Shown here one piece after another: positions 18,130 to 25,924 of a stretch of 64,000 bases of DNA. The position numbers and the translations under genes are program-made. Source of the DNA: Corynebacterium terpenotabidum Y-11 (GTDB lineage Bacteria; Actinomycetota; Actinomycetes; Mycobacteriales; Mycobacteriaceae); NCBI RefSeq assembly GCF_000418365.1, contig NC_021663.1, positions 434,001 through 498,000 of the forward strand. Reading direction: 5' to 3'. The notes below the pieces were generated by a model. The model was not told the origin of the DNA and did not search any database. It saw only the letters and a list, made by a program, of their open reading frames with translations. How positions within the stretch are numbered: position 1 is the first letter of the stretch; each line of letters begins with the position of its first letter.

Positions 18130-21062
18130 GCCCCTGCCGCGGTGAATGCGCCGACGCCGGTGATGTCCCGGCCGATGGTCAGCTGGTGGACCTCGTCAGT
18201 GCCCTCGTAGGTGCGCACCGATTCGAGGTTGTTGGCGTGCCGCAGCGGTGAGTACTCCAGGGTGATCCCGTTGCCGCCGAGCATTTCGCGGGCGTCCCGG
18301 GCGATGCCGATGGCCACGCGGGTGTTGTCCAGCTTGCCGGCGGAGATGATCCCCGGACGCAGCCCGGTGGAGTCCTTCAACCGGCCGATGTGGTTCGCCA
18401 GCTGGTATCCCTTGTTGATGGCCACGGCCATGTCCGCCAGCTTCGTCTGGGTGATCTGGAAGTGGGTCAGCGGGGCACCGAACTGGGTGCGGTGGTTGGC
18501 GTACTCCAGGGCGGCGTTGAAGGAGTCGCGCGCGGCCCCCATCACACCCCAGATGATCCCGTAGCGGGCCTCGTTGAGGCACTGGAACGGACCCTTGAGC
18601 CCGACTGCGGAATCCATCGGCAGCATGGCGGTGTTCGGCAGGCGGACGTTGTCCAGCTGAATCTCGCACTGGACGGACGCCCGCATCGACATCTTCGGCT
18701 CGATGACCTGCGCGTGGAACCCGGGGGTGTCGGTCGGGACGACGAATCCACGGACACCCCGACCCAGCCCGTGCTCCTCGGTCTGGGCCCAGATGATCGC
18801 CACGTCGGCGATATTCGCCAGGCCGATCCACCGCTTGGATCCGTTGATCACCCAGTCCCCGTCGGGCTGCTGCACCGCGTTGGTGAGCATCGAGGCGGGG
18901 TCGGAGCCGACGGTGGGCTCGGTCAGACCGAAACAGCCGACCGCCTCACCCTTCGCCATCCGAGGCAGCCACTCCAGTTTCTGGTCCAGGGAACCGTGCT
19001 TGTGGATCGCGGCCATTGCCAGGGAACCCTGCACGGAGACGAAGGTCCGCAGCCCGGAATCGCCGGCCTCCAGTTCCTGGGCGGCCAGACCGTACTCCAC
19101 GGCGCTGCGTCCCGGGCACTCGAAGCCCTTGAGATGCATGCCCAGGACGCCGAGCTTGCCCAGTTCCGGGATGATCTCCCTCGGGAACTCCCCCTTGTTG
19201 AACCAGCCGGCGATGTTCGGCCGGATCTCCCGGTCGACGAACTTGCGGACGCGCAGGGCAGTGCTCTTCTCCTCCAGGGAGAACATGGCGTCCATCCCGG
19301 TCACGTCCACCGGCCCCCACCAGGAACCGTGGGCGCTGGTGAGCTGCGGGGCGGCGGTGACCTGCCCCGGGGTGGCGACCGGGGCGGTGTCCGCATTGTC
19401 CTTGAGCTCCTGGGCCACCTGGGCGAGGTGGTCACGCAGGATGAATTTCTGCGGCTTACCCGAGGGGGTGCGTGGCAGGGCGTCGGTGACCTCCACGTAC
19501 TCCGGCCAGTACTGCTTGGCGATGGCGGTGGTGGCCATGTACTCCCGCAGGCTGTCGAGGGTCAGCGGCGGCCGGTGGTCCTCCATGACGACCACGGCGG
19601 CGGCGATCTCCTGCAGCCGGTCGTCCGGCATCGCGACGACGGCGATGTCCTGGATGTCCGGGTGCCGGACGAGGGCGTCCTCGATTTCGGCGACGGGGAG
19701 GTTCTCGCCGCCGCGGATAATGACGTCCTTGCTGCGGCCGGCCAGGGAGAGGAAGCCGTCGGCGTCGATGGCGGCGAGGTCACCGGTGTTGAACCAGTCA
19801 CCGTCGAATTCCTCGAGGGTCTTGTCGAGCAACCCCAGGTAACCGTGGAAGAGGAATGCGCCGCGGACCTGGAGGGACCCCTCCTGGCCGGCGGGCAGGG
19901 GGTTGCCGTCGCCGTCGACGATGCGCACCTCCATCCCGGCCAGCGGTTTGCCGTCGGTGTTGATGATCTTCTCTTCGGGGTAGTCCGGGTGCCCCATGGT
20001 GGACAGGCAGCATTCGGTCATACCCCATCCGCCGAAGACGTTCATCTGCGGCAGGATCCGCTTGGCTTCGGTGACGTAGCTGCGGGGGATGGACGCCCCC
20101 ATACAGCAGAAGTGTTTCAGGCTGGAGAGGTCGTAGTGGTGCAGGTTCTCCGCCGTGATGAGGTCGTGGAGGAACGGGGACGCGCCGGAGGTGTGGTTGA
20201 TGCCGTACTTCTCCACGAGGTAGACGAAGTAGTCGACGTTCCAGATGTCCTGGAACACGCCCGTCCCACCGAGGATGAACGGCAGCGACACCCCGTAGAG
20301 GTACCCGGTGAGGTGGCCGAAGGTGGACGCCATGTGGATCACCGCGGAGTCGTCCATGCCCAACTTGTCCGGCCAGGGCATCGCACCGGCCAGCACGTTG
20401 TTGTGGGTGTGCATCACGCCCTTGGGCTTGCCGGTCGTGCCCGAGGTGAACATGATCAGTGCCAGGTCGTTGGGGTCGGGACGCAGCCCGGTGAAGTCCA
20501 CCGGGGCCTCGGCCCGCCGGGTGCGGCCGGTCTCGAGGAAGTCCTCGAAGAGATCGAAGTGTCGGCGTGCGTTCTGCGGCGTGCCGCGGACCACGACGGT
20601 CTTGCGCAGATCCGGCAGGTCGTCGCGCAGGCGGTCGACCATGTCCATGTAGTTGAAGTGGCGGAAGTCCTCCGGGATGAACAGGACGGAGACCTTCGCG
20701 GTCTTCGCCATGTGACCGATCTCCTTGTCCCGGTAGATCGGGATGAGGGCGTTGGTGATCGCGCCGACCCGCTGGGCGGCCAGGTGGATGATCAGCCATT
20801 CGTACCAGTTCGGCAGCTGGATTCCGATGACGTCCGTGGGTTCCACGCCGGCTTCGATGAGGGCGTGGGCGGCGACATCGACGTCCTCGGCGAGGTCAGC
20901 GTAGGTGTGGCGTCCGGCGGGTTCCACGGTGCAGAGCTTGTCAGGGGTACTGGCGGCGGCCGCCTCGAAGTAGTCGAGCAGCAGCTTGTTCTTCCACAGG
21001 CCGGCGCCGGTGGTTTCGGCGATGCGGTCCTCGGTGAGCAGGGTGTCGAAGTGTGTGGGCAT
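18126..21062 (-). CDS. Fusion of acyl-CoA ligase (AliA-like) and glutaryl-CoA-dehydrogenase-type acyl-CoA dehydrogenase
   Basis: A single 978-residue frame with two complete enzymes. Residues 1-545 are an AMP-forming acyl-CoA ligase with MFTSGTTGKPKG at 204-215, GGWGMTE at 344-350, NTGDLA near 425 and the C-terminal Lys of PSGKPQKF (Lys536). It most resembles cyclohexanecarboxylate-CoA ligases. An Ala/Thr/Pro-rich linker spans about 555-584. Residues 585-978 are a full dehydrogenase with CFGLTEPTVGSD and the catalytic Glu953 in RTYEGTDE. It keeps Glu665, Arg672 and Ser676, equivalents of GCDH Glu87/Arg94/Ser98. The domains are not consecutive steps: the first activates the entry acid and the second would act near the end (glutaryl-CoA to crotonyl-CoA). 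No frameshift or internal stop is seen. Confidence 0.88.
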   Translation of the reverse strand: MPTHFDTLLTEDRIAETTGAGLWKNKLLLDYFEAAAASTPDKLCTVEPAGRHTYADLAEDVDVAAHALIEAGVEPTDVIGIQLPNWYEWLIIHLAAQRVGAITNALIPIYRDKEIGHMAKTAKVSVLFIPEDFRHFNYMDMVDRLRDDLPDLRKTVVVRGTPQNARRHFDLFEDFLETGRTRRAEAPVDFTGLRPDPNDLALIMFTSGTTGKPKGVMHTHNNVLAGAMPWPDKLGMDDSAVIHMASTFGHLTGYLYGVSLPFILGGTGVFQDIWNVDYFVYLVEKYGINHTSGASPFLHDLITAENLHHYDLSSLKHFCCMGASIPRSYVTEAKRILPQMNVFGGWGMTECCLSTMGHPDYPEEKIINTDGKPLAGMEVRIVDGDGNPLPAGQEGSLQVRGAFLFHGYLGLLDKTLEEFDGDWFNTGDLAAIDADGFLSLAGRSKDVIIRGGENLPVAEIEDALVRHPDIQDIAVVAMPDDRLQEIAAAVVVMEDHRPPLTLDSLREYMATTAIAKQYWPEYVEVTDALPRTPSGKPQKFILRDHLAQVAQELKDNADTAPVATPGQVTAAPQLTSAHGSWWGPVDVTGMDAMFSLEEKSTALRVRKFVDREIRPNIAGWFNKGEFPREIIPELGKLGVLGMHLKGFECPGRSAVEYGLAAQELEAGDSGLRTFVSVQGSLAMAAIHKHGSLDQKLEWLPRMAKGEAVGCFGLTEPTVGSDPASMLTNAVQQPDGDWVINGSKRWIGLANIADVAIIWAQTEEHGLGRGVRGFVVPTDTPGFHAQVIEPKMSMRASVQCEIQLDNVRLPNTAMLPMDSAVGLKGPFQCLNEARYGIIWGVMGAARDSFNAALEYANHRTQFGAPLTHFQITQTKLADMAVAINKGYQLANHIGRLKDSTGLRPGIISAGKLDNTRVAIGIARDAREMLGGNGITLEYSPLRHANNLESVRTYEGTDEVHQLTIGRDITGVGAFTAAGA

Positions 21063-21078
21063 GAGCGGCGGTGTCCTC

Positions 21079-21837
21079 TCAGATCATCGTGAGTCCGCCG
21101 GAGACCGAGAAGGTCTGACCGGTGACGTAGGAGGTGTCAGGGGAGGCGAAGAAGGCCACGGCGTTGGCCAGGTCCTCCGGTTGGGCGAGGCGGCGCAGCG
21201 GGATGGACTTCTCCAGGGCGGTGCGCAGCTTCGGGTTCTCCTCGGAGATCTGGGCGAACAGGGGCGTGTCCGCGGGGCCGGGGCAGACCGCGTTGGCAGT
21301 GACGCCGTACCGGGCGAGTTCCCGGGCCAGCGTCTTGGTGAAGGCGACGACGCCACCCTTGCAGGCGGAGTACACCGCCTCACCGGAGGAGCCGACGCGG
21401 GCAGCGTCCGATCCGATGTTGATGATGGTGGAGTGGCCGTCCTGCTCCTTCATCTGCAGGGCGACGGCGTGGGCGCAGTTCAGGGTGCCGACGAGGTTGA
21501 TGTCGATGATCCGCTTCCAGACCGCCGGGTCGAGGTCGAGGAACGGGCTGACCTTGTCCCAGCCGGCGTTGTTGACGAGGACGTCGATACGGCCGTAGGT
21601 CTCCACGGTGGTGGCGACCATCGCGTCGACCTGGGCGCGGTCGGTGACGTCGACGGTGACGCCGAGGGAGTTGCCGCCGATCTCGGCGGCGGTGGCGGCC
21701 GCCGCGTCCCCGTTGAGGTCGGCGACGACGACGTTCGCGCCTCGGGCGGCGAGCGTGGTGGCGATGGCCTTGCCGATGCCCTGGGCGGCGCCGGTGACGA
21801 TGCAGGTCTGGCCGGAGAGAGTGGTGTCGGTGGACAT
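21079..21837 (-). CDS. badH: 2-hydroxycyclohexanecarboxyl-CoA dehydrogenase (BadH-like SDR)
   Basis: A 252-residue classical SDR with TGAAQGIGKAIA (NAD loop), NNAGWDKVSPFL, the catalytic Ser in INIGSDAARVGSSG and Y-S-A-C-K. NNAGWD, SDAARVGSSGEAVY and the C-terminal GLTMI end are hallmarks of BadH, which oxidises 2-hydroxy- to 2-ketocyclohexanecarboxyl-CoA in Rhodopseudomonas. It lies between the AliB-like gene (42-base C/A-rich gap) and the fusion gene (16 bases). Confidence 0.85.
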   Translation of the reverse strand: MSTDTTLSGQTCIVTGAAQGIGKAIATTLAARGANVVVADLNGDAAAATAAEIGGNSLGVTVDVTDRAQVDAMVATTVETYGRIDVLVNNAGWDKVSPFLDLDPAVWKRIIDINLVGTLNCAHAVALQMKEQDGHSTIINIGSDAARVGSSGEAVYSACKGGVVAFTKTLARELARYGVTANAVCPGPADTPLFAQISEENPKLRTALEKSIPLRRLAQPEDLANAVAFFASPDTSYVTGQTFSVSGGLTMI

Positions 21838-21879
21838 AAGGGTGTGCTCCTGGTGGTGTGGTGGTGGGTGTGGTGGTGC

Positions 21880-23025
21880 TTAGGGCGCGACGGACCGGTC
21901 GAGGTTCTGCCGGGAGATGATGAGCTTCATGATCTGGGCGGTGCCGTCACCGATCTGCAGTCCGAGAACATCGCGCAGTCGCTGTTCGATCGGGTAGTCC
22001 CGCAGGTAGCCGAACTGGCCGTGGGTGAGCAGGCACTGGTTGATGACGTCGTAGGCGGTCTTCGGCGCCCACCATTTGCACATCGCGGCTTCCTTCGTGT
22101 GCGGCAGGCCGTTGTCCTTGAGCCACAGGGTCTTGTGGCACAGGCCGCGGGCGGCGGTGAGCAGCGTGTCCGCCTCCGCCAGCGGGAATGAGACACCCTG
22201 GAACTTGCTGATCGGCTGGTCGAAGGCCTGGCGGGTGCCGGCGTACTCCCACGATTCGTCGAGGGTGACCTGGGCGCAGCCGATGACCTGCAGGCCGATG
22301 AGTGCACGGGAGAAGTCGAAGCCCTGCATGACCTGGGTGAAGGCCTGGCCCTCTTCGCCGAGGAGGTTTTCGCCGGGGATGCGGACATCGTGGAACTCGA
22401 CGAAGCCGCGGCCGACGCACAGCGTCCCCATGTCGTCCGTGGCGGTCTTGGTGAGCCCGTCGCGGTCGAGTTCGACGAGGAAGGCGCTGATCCCGCGGCC
22501 GCGACGGCCGTCCTCTGTGCGGGCGAAGATGACGGTCGCGCCGGCGTGGAGGGCGAAGGACATCGACTTCGTGCCGTTGAGGATCCAGTCGCCGTTCGGT
22601 TCCTTGCGGGCGGTCATCGACGGGTTGCCGGCGTCCGATCCGCCGCCGGGTTCGGAGAGGCCGATGGCGACGATGTCCTCCCCGCTGGTGATCTTCGGGA
22701 CCCACTGCTCGGCGACCTCGGGCCGGGCGTTGCGGGCGATGACCTGCCCGACGAGGGAACCGACGACCTGCAGGTAGGAGACGTTGATGTCGCCGCGGGA
22801 GACGGCTTCGGTGATCATCCCGGAGGTGAGCGCGCGCTCACCGCGTCCGCCCAGTGCGGTGGGAAGTTCCGGGGCAATGAGCCCGCGGGAGCCCATCTCC
22901 CGGCGCAGGTCCGGGTCGATGATGCGGTCGGTTTCGCGCTGCCGGTACCCCGGGGCGATCGTCCCGGCGAAGGCGGTGGCTTCGTCAATGTAGGCCTGCA
23001 TGGCGGCGTCGACGGAGAAGTCCAT
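21880..23025 (-). CDS. aliB: Cyclohexanecarboxyl-CoA dehydrogenase-like acyl-CoA dehydrogenase (AliB-like)
   Basis: A 381-residue acyl-CoA dehydrogenase with GLSEPGGGSDAGNP, LNGTKSMSFA and FDQPISKFQ. The C-terminal motif is IGDGTAQIMKLII, as remembered for AliB-type enzymes acting on cyclic acyl-CoAs. The usual catalytic Glu is an Asp here (Asp360), and the alternative helix-G Glu is also absent (Ser in FDFSRAL). Its position between badI and badH homologues supports dehydrogenation of cyclohexanecarboxyl-CoA to the 1-ene. Substrate assignment is inference. Confidence 0.82.
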   Translation of the reverse strand: MDFSVDAAMQAYIDEATAFAGTIAPGYRQRETDRIIDPDLRREMGSRGLIAPELPTALGGRGERALTSGMITEAVSRGDINVSYLQVVGSLVGQVIARNARPEVAEQWVPKITSGEDIVAIGLSEPGGGSDAGNPSMTARKEPNGDWILNGTKSMSFALHAGATVIFARTEDGRRGRGISAFLVELDRDGLTKTATDDMGTLCVGRGFVEFHDVRIPGENLLGEEGQAFTQVMQGFDFSRALIGLQVIGCAQVTLDESWEYAGTRQAFDQPISKFQGVSFPLAEADTLLTAARGLCHKTLWLKDNGLPHTKEAAMCKWWAPKTAYDVINQCLLTHGQFGYLRDYPIEQRLRDVLGLQIGDGTAQIMKLIISRQNLDRSVAP

Positions 23026-23067
23026 GGTGGTGCTCCTTGGGTGGTGAATGGCGGTGGTTGCGGCGGG

Positions 23068-23871
23068 TCAGTGGTGTGCGACCTTGGACGCGAAGTCCGG
23101 GGCCCGCTTCTCGGCGAAGGCGGTCGCGCCCTCCATGCCCTCGGCGGAGACCGCGTAGAGGTCGAGGGCGGACATCGCCATATTGGACAGTCCGGCCTGG
23201 TGGTCGGTGTCGGCGTTGAAGGACTGCTTGAGGAAACGGATGGCGGTGGGGGACTTCTCCGCGATTTCGTCGGACCAGGCCAGGGCCTCGTCGAGGAGCT
23301 GCTCCGGGGGGACGACCTTGTTGACCAGGCCCCAGCGCTCGGCGGTCTCGGCGTCGTACTGACGGCACAGGAACCAGATTTCGCGAGCGCGCTTCTCACC
23401 GACGATGCGGGCGAGGTAGGCGCTGCCGAACCCGGCGTCGAAGGAACCGACCCGCGGTCCGGACTGGCCGAACTTCGCGGTGGCCGCCGCAATCGTCATG
23501 TCGCAGAGGACGTGGAGGACGTGTCCGCCGCCGATGGCGATGCCGTTGACGGCGGCGATGACGGGCTTGGGGATGTCCCGGATGGTCTTGTGCAGCAGTC
23601 CGATCTCGAACAGTCCGGACTCGCTGGGGCCGTAGTCGCCGGTCTCGGCACGCTGCTTGACGTCGCCACCGGAGCAGAAGGCCTTGTCGCCGGCACCGGT
23701 GAGGATCACGGACTGGACCCCGTGGTCGGCCCAGGCCATCTTGAAGGCCTTGATCAGCTCTTCGACGGTCCGGGCGCGGAAGGCGTTGTAGCGCTGCGGG
23801 CGGTTGATGGTGATGACGGCGGCGGCGTTGCGACGCTCGTAGGTGATGTCTTCGAAGGCGGGGACGGACAT
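23068..23871 (-). CDS. badI: 2-ketocyclohexanecarboxyl-CoA hydrolase (BadI-like)
   Basis: A 267-residue crotonase-superfamily protein that would open the ring of 2-ketocyclohexanecarboxyl-CoA to pimeloyl-CoA. It has AFCSGGDVK (oxyanion hole), the MenB/BadI-specific GPRVGSFDAGFGSAYLAR instead of hydratase glutamates, REIWFLCRQY and KQSFNADTDHQAG. The last two match BadI better than MenB. Its ATG follows a strong GAGGAG site at the end of an 83-base C/A-rich leader. It is the first enzyme gene after tetR. Confidence 0.85.
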   Translation of the reverse strand: MSVPAFEDITYERRNAAAVITINRPQRYNAFRARTVEELIKAFKMAWADHGVQSVILTGAGDKAFCSGGDVKQRAETGDYGPSESGLFEIGLLHKTIRDIPKPVIAAVNGIAIGGGHVLHVLCDMTIAAATAKFGQSGPRVGSFDAGFGSAYLARIVGEKRAREIWFLCRQYDAETAERWGLVNKVVPPEQLLDEALAWSDEIAEKSPTAIRFLKQSFNADTDHQAGLSNMAMSALDLYAVSAEGMEGATAFAEKRAPDFASKVAHH

Positions 23872-23954
23872 GGTGATCTCCTCGTGTGGTGGTCTGGTGT
23901 GGTGGTTTGGGGGGTGTCGCTGGTGGGGGTGTCGCTGGTGTGGGTGTGTGGCAG

Positions 23955-24641
23955 TCAGCTCGTCGGGTCGGCGAGCAGGTCCGCGTAGGTGGTGTGGTGT
24001 TCGGGCTTCAGTGCGGACGCGAGGGTGATCGACACCTGGCAGGCGACGAACTCCTCGAAGGTCATCCGCTCGGCGAAGTACCAGTGCTTCAGCGCCCAGG
24101 AGTGGGCGACGATCAGGAGGTCGTAGGCGAAGACACGGGCGTTGAGTGGGCGGAAGAAGCCGGCGTCGATGGCATCCTGGGTGGCCTGGTACATCGGCTG
24201 ACCGGTCTGGAGCTCGAGGCTCTTGACCAGCTTCTGGCCTTCCGGGTCGAGCAGATGTGTTTCCCGGTAGGTCAGCATGGCGGCGCGGCGGTTGTCGCGG
24301 ATGACTTCGGCGTAGGCGGTGAAGGCGGCGACAACCCGGCGGACCGGATCATCGACGGGTTCCAGAGCCCGGGGGATCAGGTACGCCATTTCATCGAGGA
24401 CGCCCACGATGACGGCTTTCACCAGGGCTTCCTTGCTGGGGTAGTAGCGGTAGATCAGTCCGACGGAGACGCCTGCCTCGTCGGCGACGCTCTTCATCGA
24501 CACCGCGGGGGAACCCTTCTGCTGCATGAGCTTCGCTGCTGCGGTGAGGAGCTGTCGGGTGCGGACGTCCTGCCGGGCGGCACGGGCTTCCTCGGTGGCA
24601 TCGCGGTGTGGTGATGCTGCGAGTGACGGTGAGTCGGCCAT
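23955..24641 (-). CDS. TetR-family regulator of the alicyclic-acid cluster
   Basis: A 228-residue repressor-type protein. After a 25-residue charged N-terminal extension comes the HTH LLTAAAKLMQQKG...SMKSVADEAGVSVGLIYRYYPSKEALV (about residues 31-75). A helical ligand domain and a C-terminal DUF-like segment rich in aromatic residues follow. It heads the minus-strand cluster, and two 16-bp palindromes lie 77-113 bases upstream of its start, suggesting autoregulation with an acyl-CoA effector, as is common for TetR regulators of fatty and alicyclic acid pathways. Confidence 0.88.
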   Translation of the reverse strand: MADSPSLAASPHRDATEEARAARQDVRTRQLLTAAAKLMQQKGSPAVSMKSVADEAGVSVGLIYRYYPSKEALVKAVIVGVLDEMAYLIPRALEPVDDPVRRVVAAFTAYAEVIRDNRRAAMLTYRETHLLDPEGQKLVKSLELQTGQPMYQATQDAIDAGFFRPLNARVFAYDLLIVAHSWALKHWYFAERMTFEEFVACQVSITLASALKPEHHTTYADLLADPTS

Positions 24642-24717
24642 GGTGCGCCCTTTCTGACGGTGTGGTGTGTAGTGCAGTGATGTGGCGTGTGGTGATGTGG
24701 TGTGCCGGCGATGCTAT

Positions 24718-24733
24718 GTGAACGACTATTCAC
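24718..24733. promoter_or_regulatory. TetR operator, tetR-proximal copy
   Basis: GTGAACGACTATTCAC, an imperfect palindrome with the same outer arms as the second site 21 bases away. The 21-base (two-turn) spacing puts both sites on the same DNA face, as expected for tandem TetR dimers. Confidence 0.65.
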
Positions 24734-24738
24734 GCTGA

Positions 24739-24754
24739 GTGAACGTTCATTCAC
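24739..24754. promoter_or_regulatory. TetR operator, distal copy (best match)
   Basis: GTGAACGTTCATTCAC, nearly identical on the opposite strand to the site before the thiolase gene at 13145-13160. Together the sites suggest the consensus GTGAACGNTCATTCAC. Confidence 0.75.
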
Positions 24755-25031
24755 ACTGACGAGACTAGCGGCCCGGTAATGTGTCGGCAATCACTCCGTA
24801 ACACTTGATGTGGCGGATATAACAAACTAGGCACTGAGGTTCGCGGATTTTCGCTGGTTGCCCGAGGTTTCCCTGAGTGGGCGTAGCCTTTGGGGTCGCA
24901 ACTTATTTACCCCCGGAAATCACCCCTCTGCTGCCCATGACACGCCGACGCCCCGTGCGGCAGTGCCCGGAGGGGCCTGTCGCACGGGGGCGTCGGAAGA
25001 GATCTACCGGTTACGGTCGGCGCCGGGGATC
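24755..25031. other. Intergenic region with one strong hairpin
   Basis: No coding frame is supported between the tetR operators and the 38-residue peptide gene. A 15-16 bp stem (24945-24959 pairing with 24981-24996, arms CCGACGCCCCGTGCG and its complement with one bulged base) lies 36 bases downstream of the peptide gene. It could be that gene's terminator, although no T run follows on either strand. Confidence 0.5.
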
Positions 25032-25148
25032 CTAGATGCTGCCGGTGACGGAGCCCACGACCTCGTTGAGGGCGTGCGCGACACCGGAAATGGTGGTGGT
25101 GAGCGCGGTGGCGAAGGTGCTGACGAGGGTGGAAATGGCGTCGATCAT
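25032..25148 (-). CDS. 38-residue amphipathic peptide, porin-like (PorA-type candidate)
   Basis: A short frame preceded by a perfect AGGAGG five bases before its ATG, coding for MIDAISTLVSTFATALTTT and then ISGVAHALNEVVGSVTGSI. It has no Cys, no signal peptide and almost no charge; hydrophobic residues recur with helical spacing. The corynebacterial outer-membrane porins PorA and PorH (45 and 57 residues, from memory) are exactly such signal-less, alpha-helical, Ser/Thr-containing micro-proteins, encoded near groEL2. Identity as a porin subunit is inference; a haemolysin-like peptide is an alternative. Confidence 0.6.
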   Translation of the reverse strand: MIDAISTLVSTFATALTTTISGVAHALNEVVGSVTGSI

Positions 25149-25321
25149 GATGTCCTCCTGAGGACTCGGATGGTAGGGGTTGGCAGCATCGTTTGCTGCA
25201 CTGGAATACACGGTAACGCGAGGACCGTGCGATTCCCTGCCGCCCGTCTGGAAGTCCGGTGGGAGGTCGGTGTCAGGACCGTGGACGGTGCCGACAGTGG
25301 GCCGCCACGCGCCGGGAGGGC

Positions 25322-25924
25322 CTACCCGTGCAGGCGGGTGGCTGCGGACGCCAGGGCGGCTGCGATGGAGGTGTCGCGGTCGGCGCCGAAGCCCACGGCC
25401 CAGACCTTGGACATCTTGTGCTGCGCATAGACGAAGGTCACGGTGGCCTCGAAGATGTCGTACTGGTGGAACTCGAGGATCTCCACGCGACGACCGTGGT
25501 CGGCGAGGATCTGCGACATGGCGGAGGCTGCGCCCATCGAGGTGATCGACACGCGGGTGGACATCCCTGCGCGCAGTCCGGTGATTGCGAGCTCGTAGCT
25601 CTTCCGGCCTGCGGTGAGACGGGTGGCGCGCAGTGATTCCACGCGGATCGCATCCGGAGCATAGGTGGCGATGAAGCGCTTCCACTCCATACCGCGGGCC
25701 TCCTGGCGCATGCCGACGGGCAGCCGGCGTCCGAAACGGGCGCGGAAGGGGTCCTCGGCGAAGGTGCGGGTGCGGCGCTTCTCGATGCGGGGGGTGGGTT
25801 CCGTGGTCCGGTAGGTCACCGAGTTGGATCGGCGTCCGGAGGGGCGGAAGGTGTAGCTGGCGTCGGAGGTGCGCTCTTCAGCGCTTTCCGGGCGTGCGAA
25901 ACGGATCAGAGTTGTGGAAGACAT
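25322..25924 (-). CDS. Free-standing LeuA regulatory-domain-like protein
   Basis: A 200-residue protein. Residues 1-100 are basic and low in order. The last 100 residues resemble the C-terminal allosteric (dimer) domain of 2-isopropylmalate synthase: a GAASAMSQILADHG segment, VEILEFHQYDI, a beta strand, then VWAVGFGADRDTSIAAAL like the VWGVGIDTSIxTASL end of LeuA. No catalytic TIM barrel is present. ATG 25924 is preferred (AGGA upstream); ATG 25948 without a ribosome site is possible. The role may be amino-acid or acyl sensing. A 173-base gap without other genes separates it from the porin-like peptide gene. Confidence 0.6.
   Translation of the reverse strand: MSSTTLIRFARPESAEERTSDASYTFRPSGRRSNSVTYRTTEPTPRIEKRRTRTFAEDPFRARFGRRLPVGMRQEARGMEWKRFIATYAPDAIRVESLRATRLTAGRKSYELAITGLRAGMSTRVSITSMGAASAMSQILADHGRRVEILEFHQYDIFEATVTFVYAQHKMSKVWAVGFGADRDTSIAAALASAATRLHG

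Noticed and set aside
19380..19460. Fusion of ligase and dehydrogenase as a sequencing frameshift artefact
   Set aside because: The linker is an ordinary Ala/Thr/Pro-rich interdomain sequence in the same frame, with no stop or start codon cluster; the possibility remains testable by read inspection.
18390..21092. A 900-codon plus-strand frame opposite the ligase-dehydrogenase fusion
   Set aside because: Antisense shadow of a gene with full motifs; Val/Asp/Gly-rich translation without any recognisable domain or ribosome site.
23068..23871. MenB (naphthoate synthase) as identity of the second crotonase
   Set aside because: It shares GSFDAGFGSAYLAR with MenB, but REIW..CRQY, SFNADTDHQAG and the neighbours match BadI, and there are no other men genes nearby.
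24755..25031. A coding gene in the gap after tetR
   Set aside because: The plus-strand frame covering it has no ribosome site and runs antisense into the peptide gene; only a hairpin is supported.
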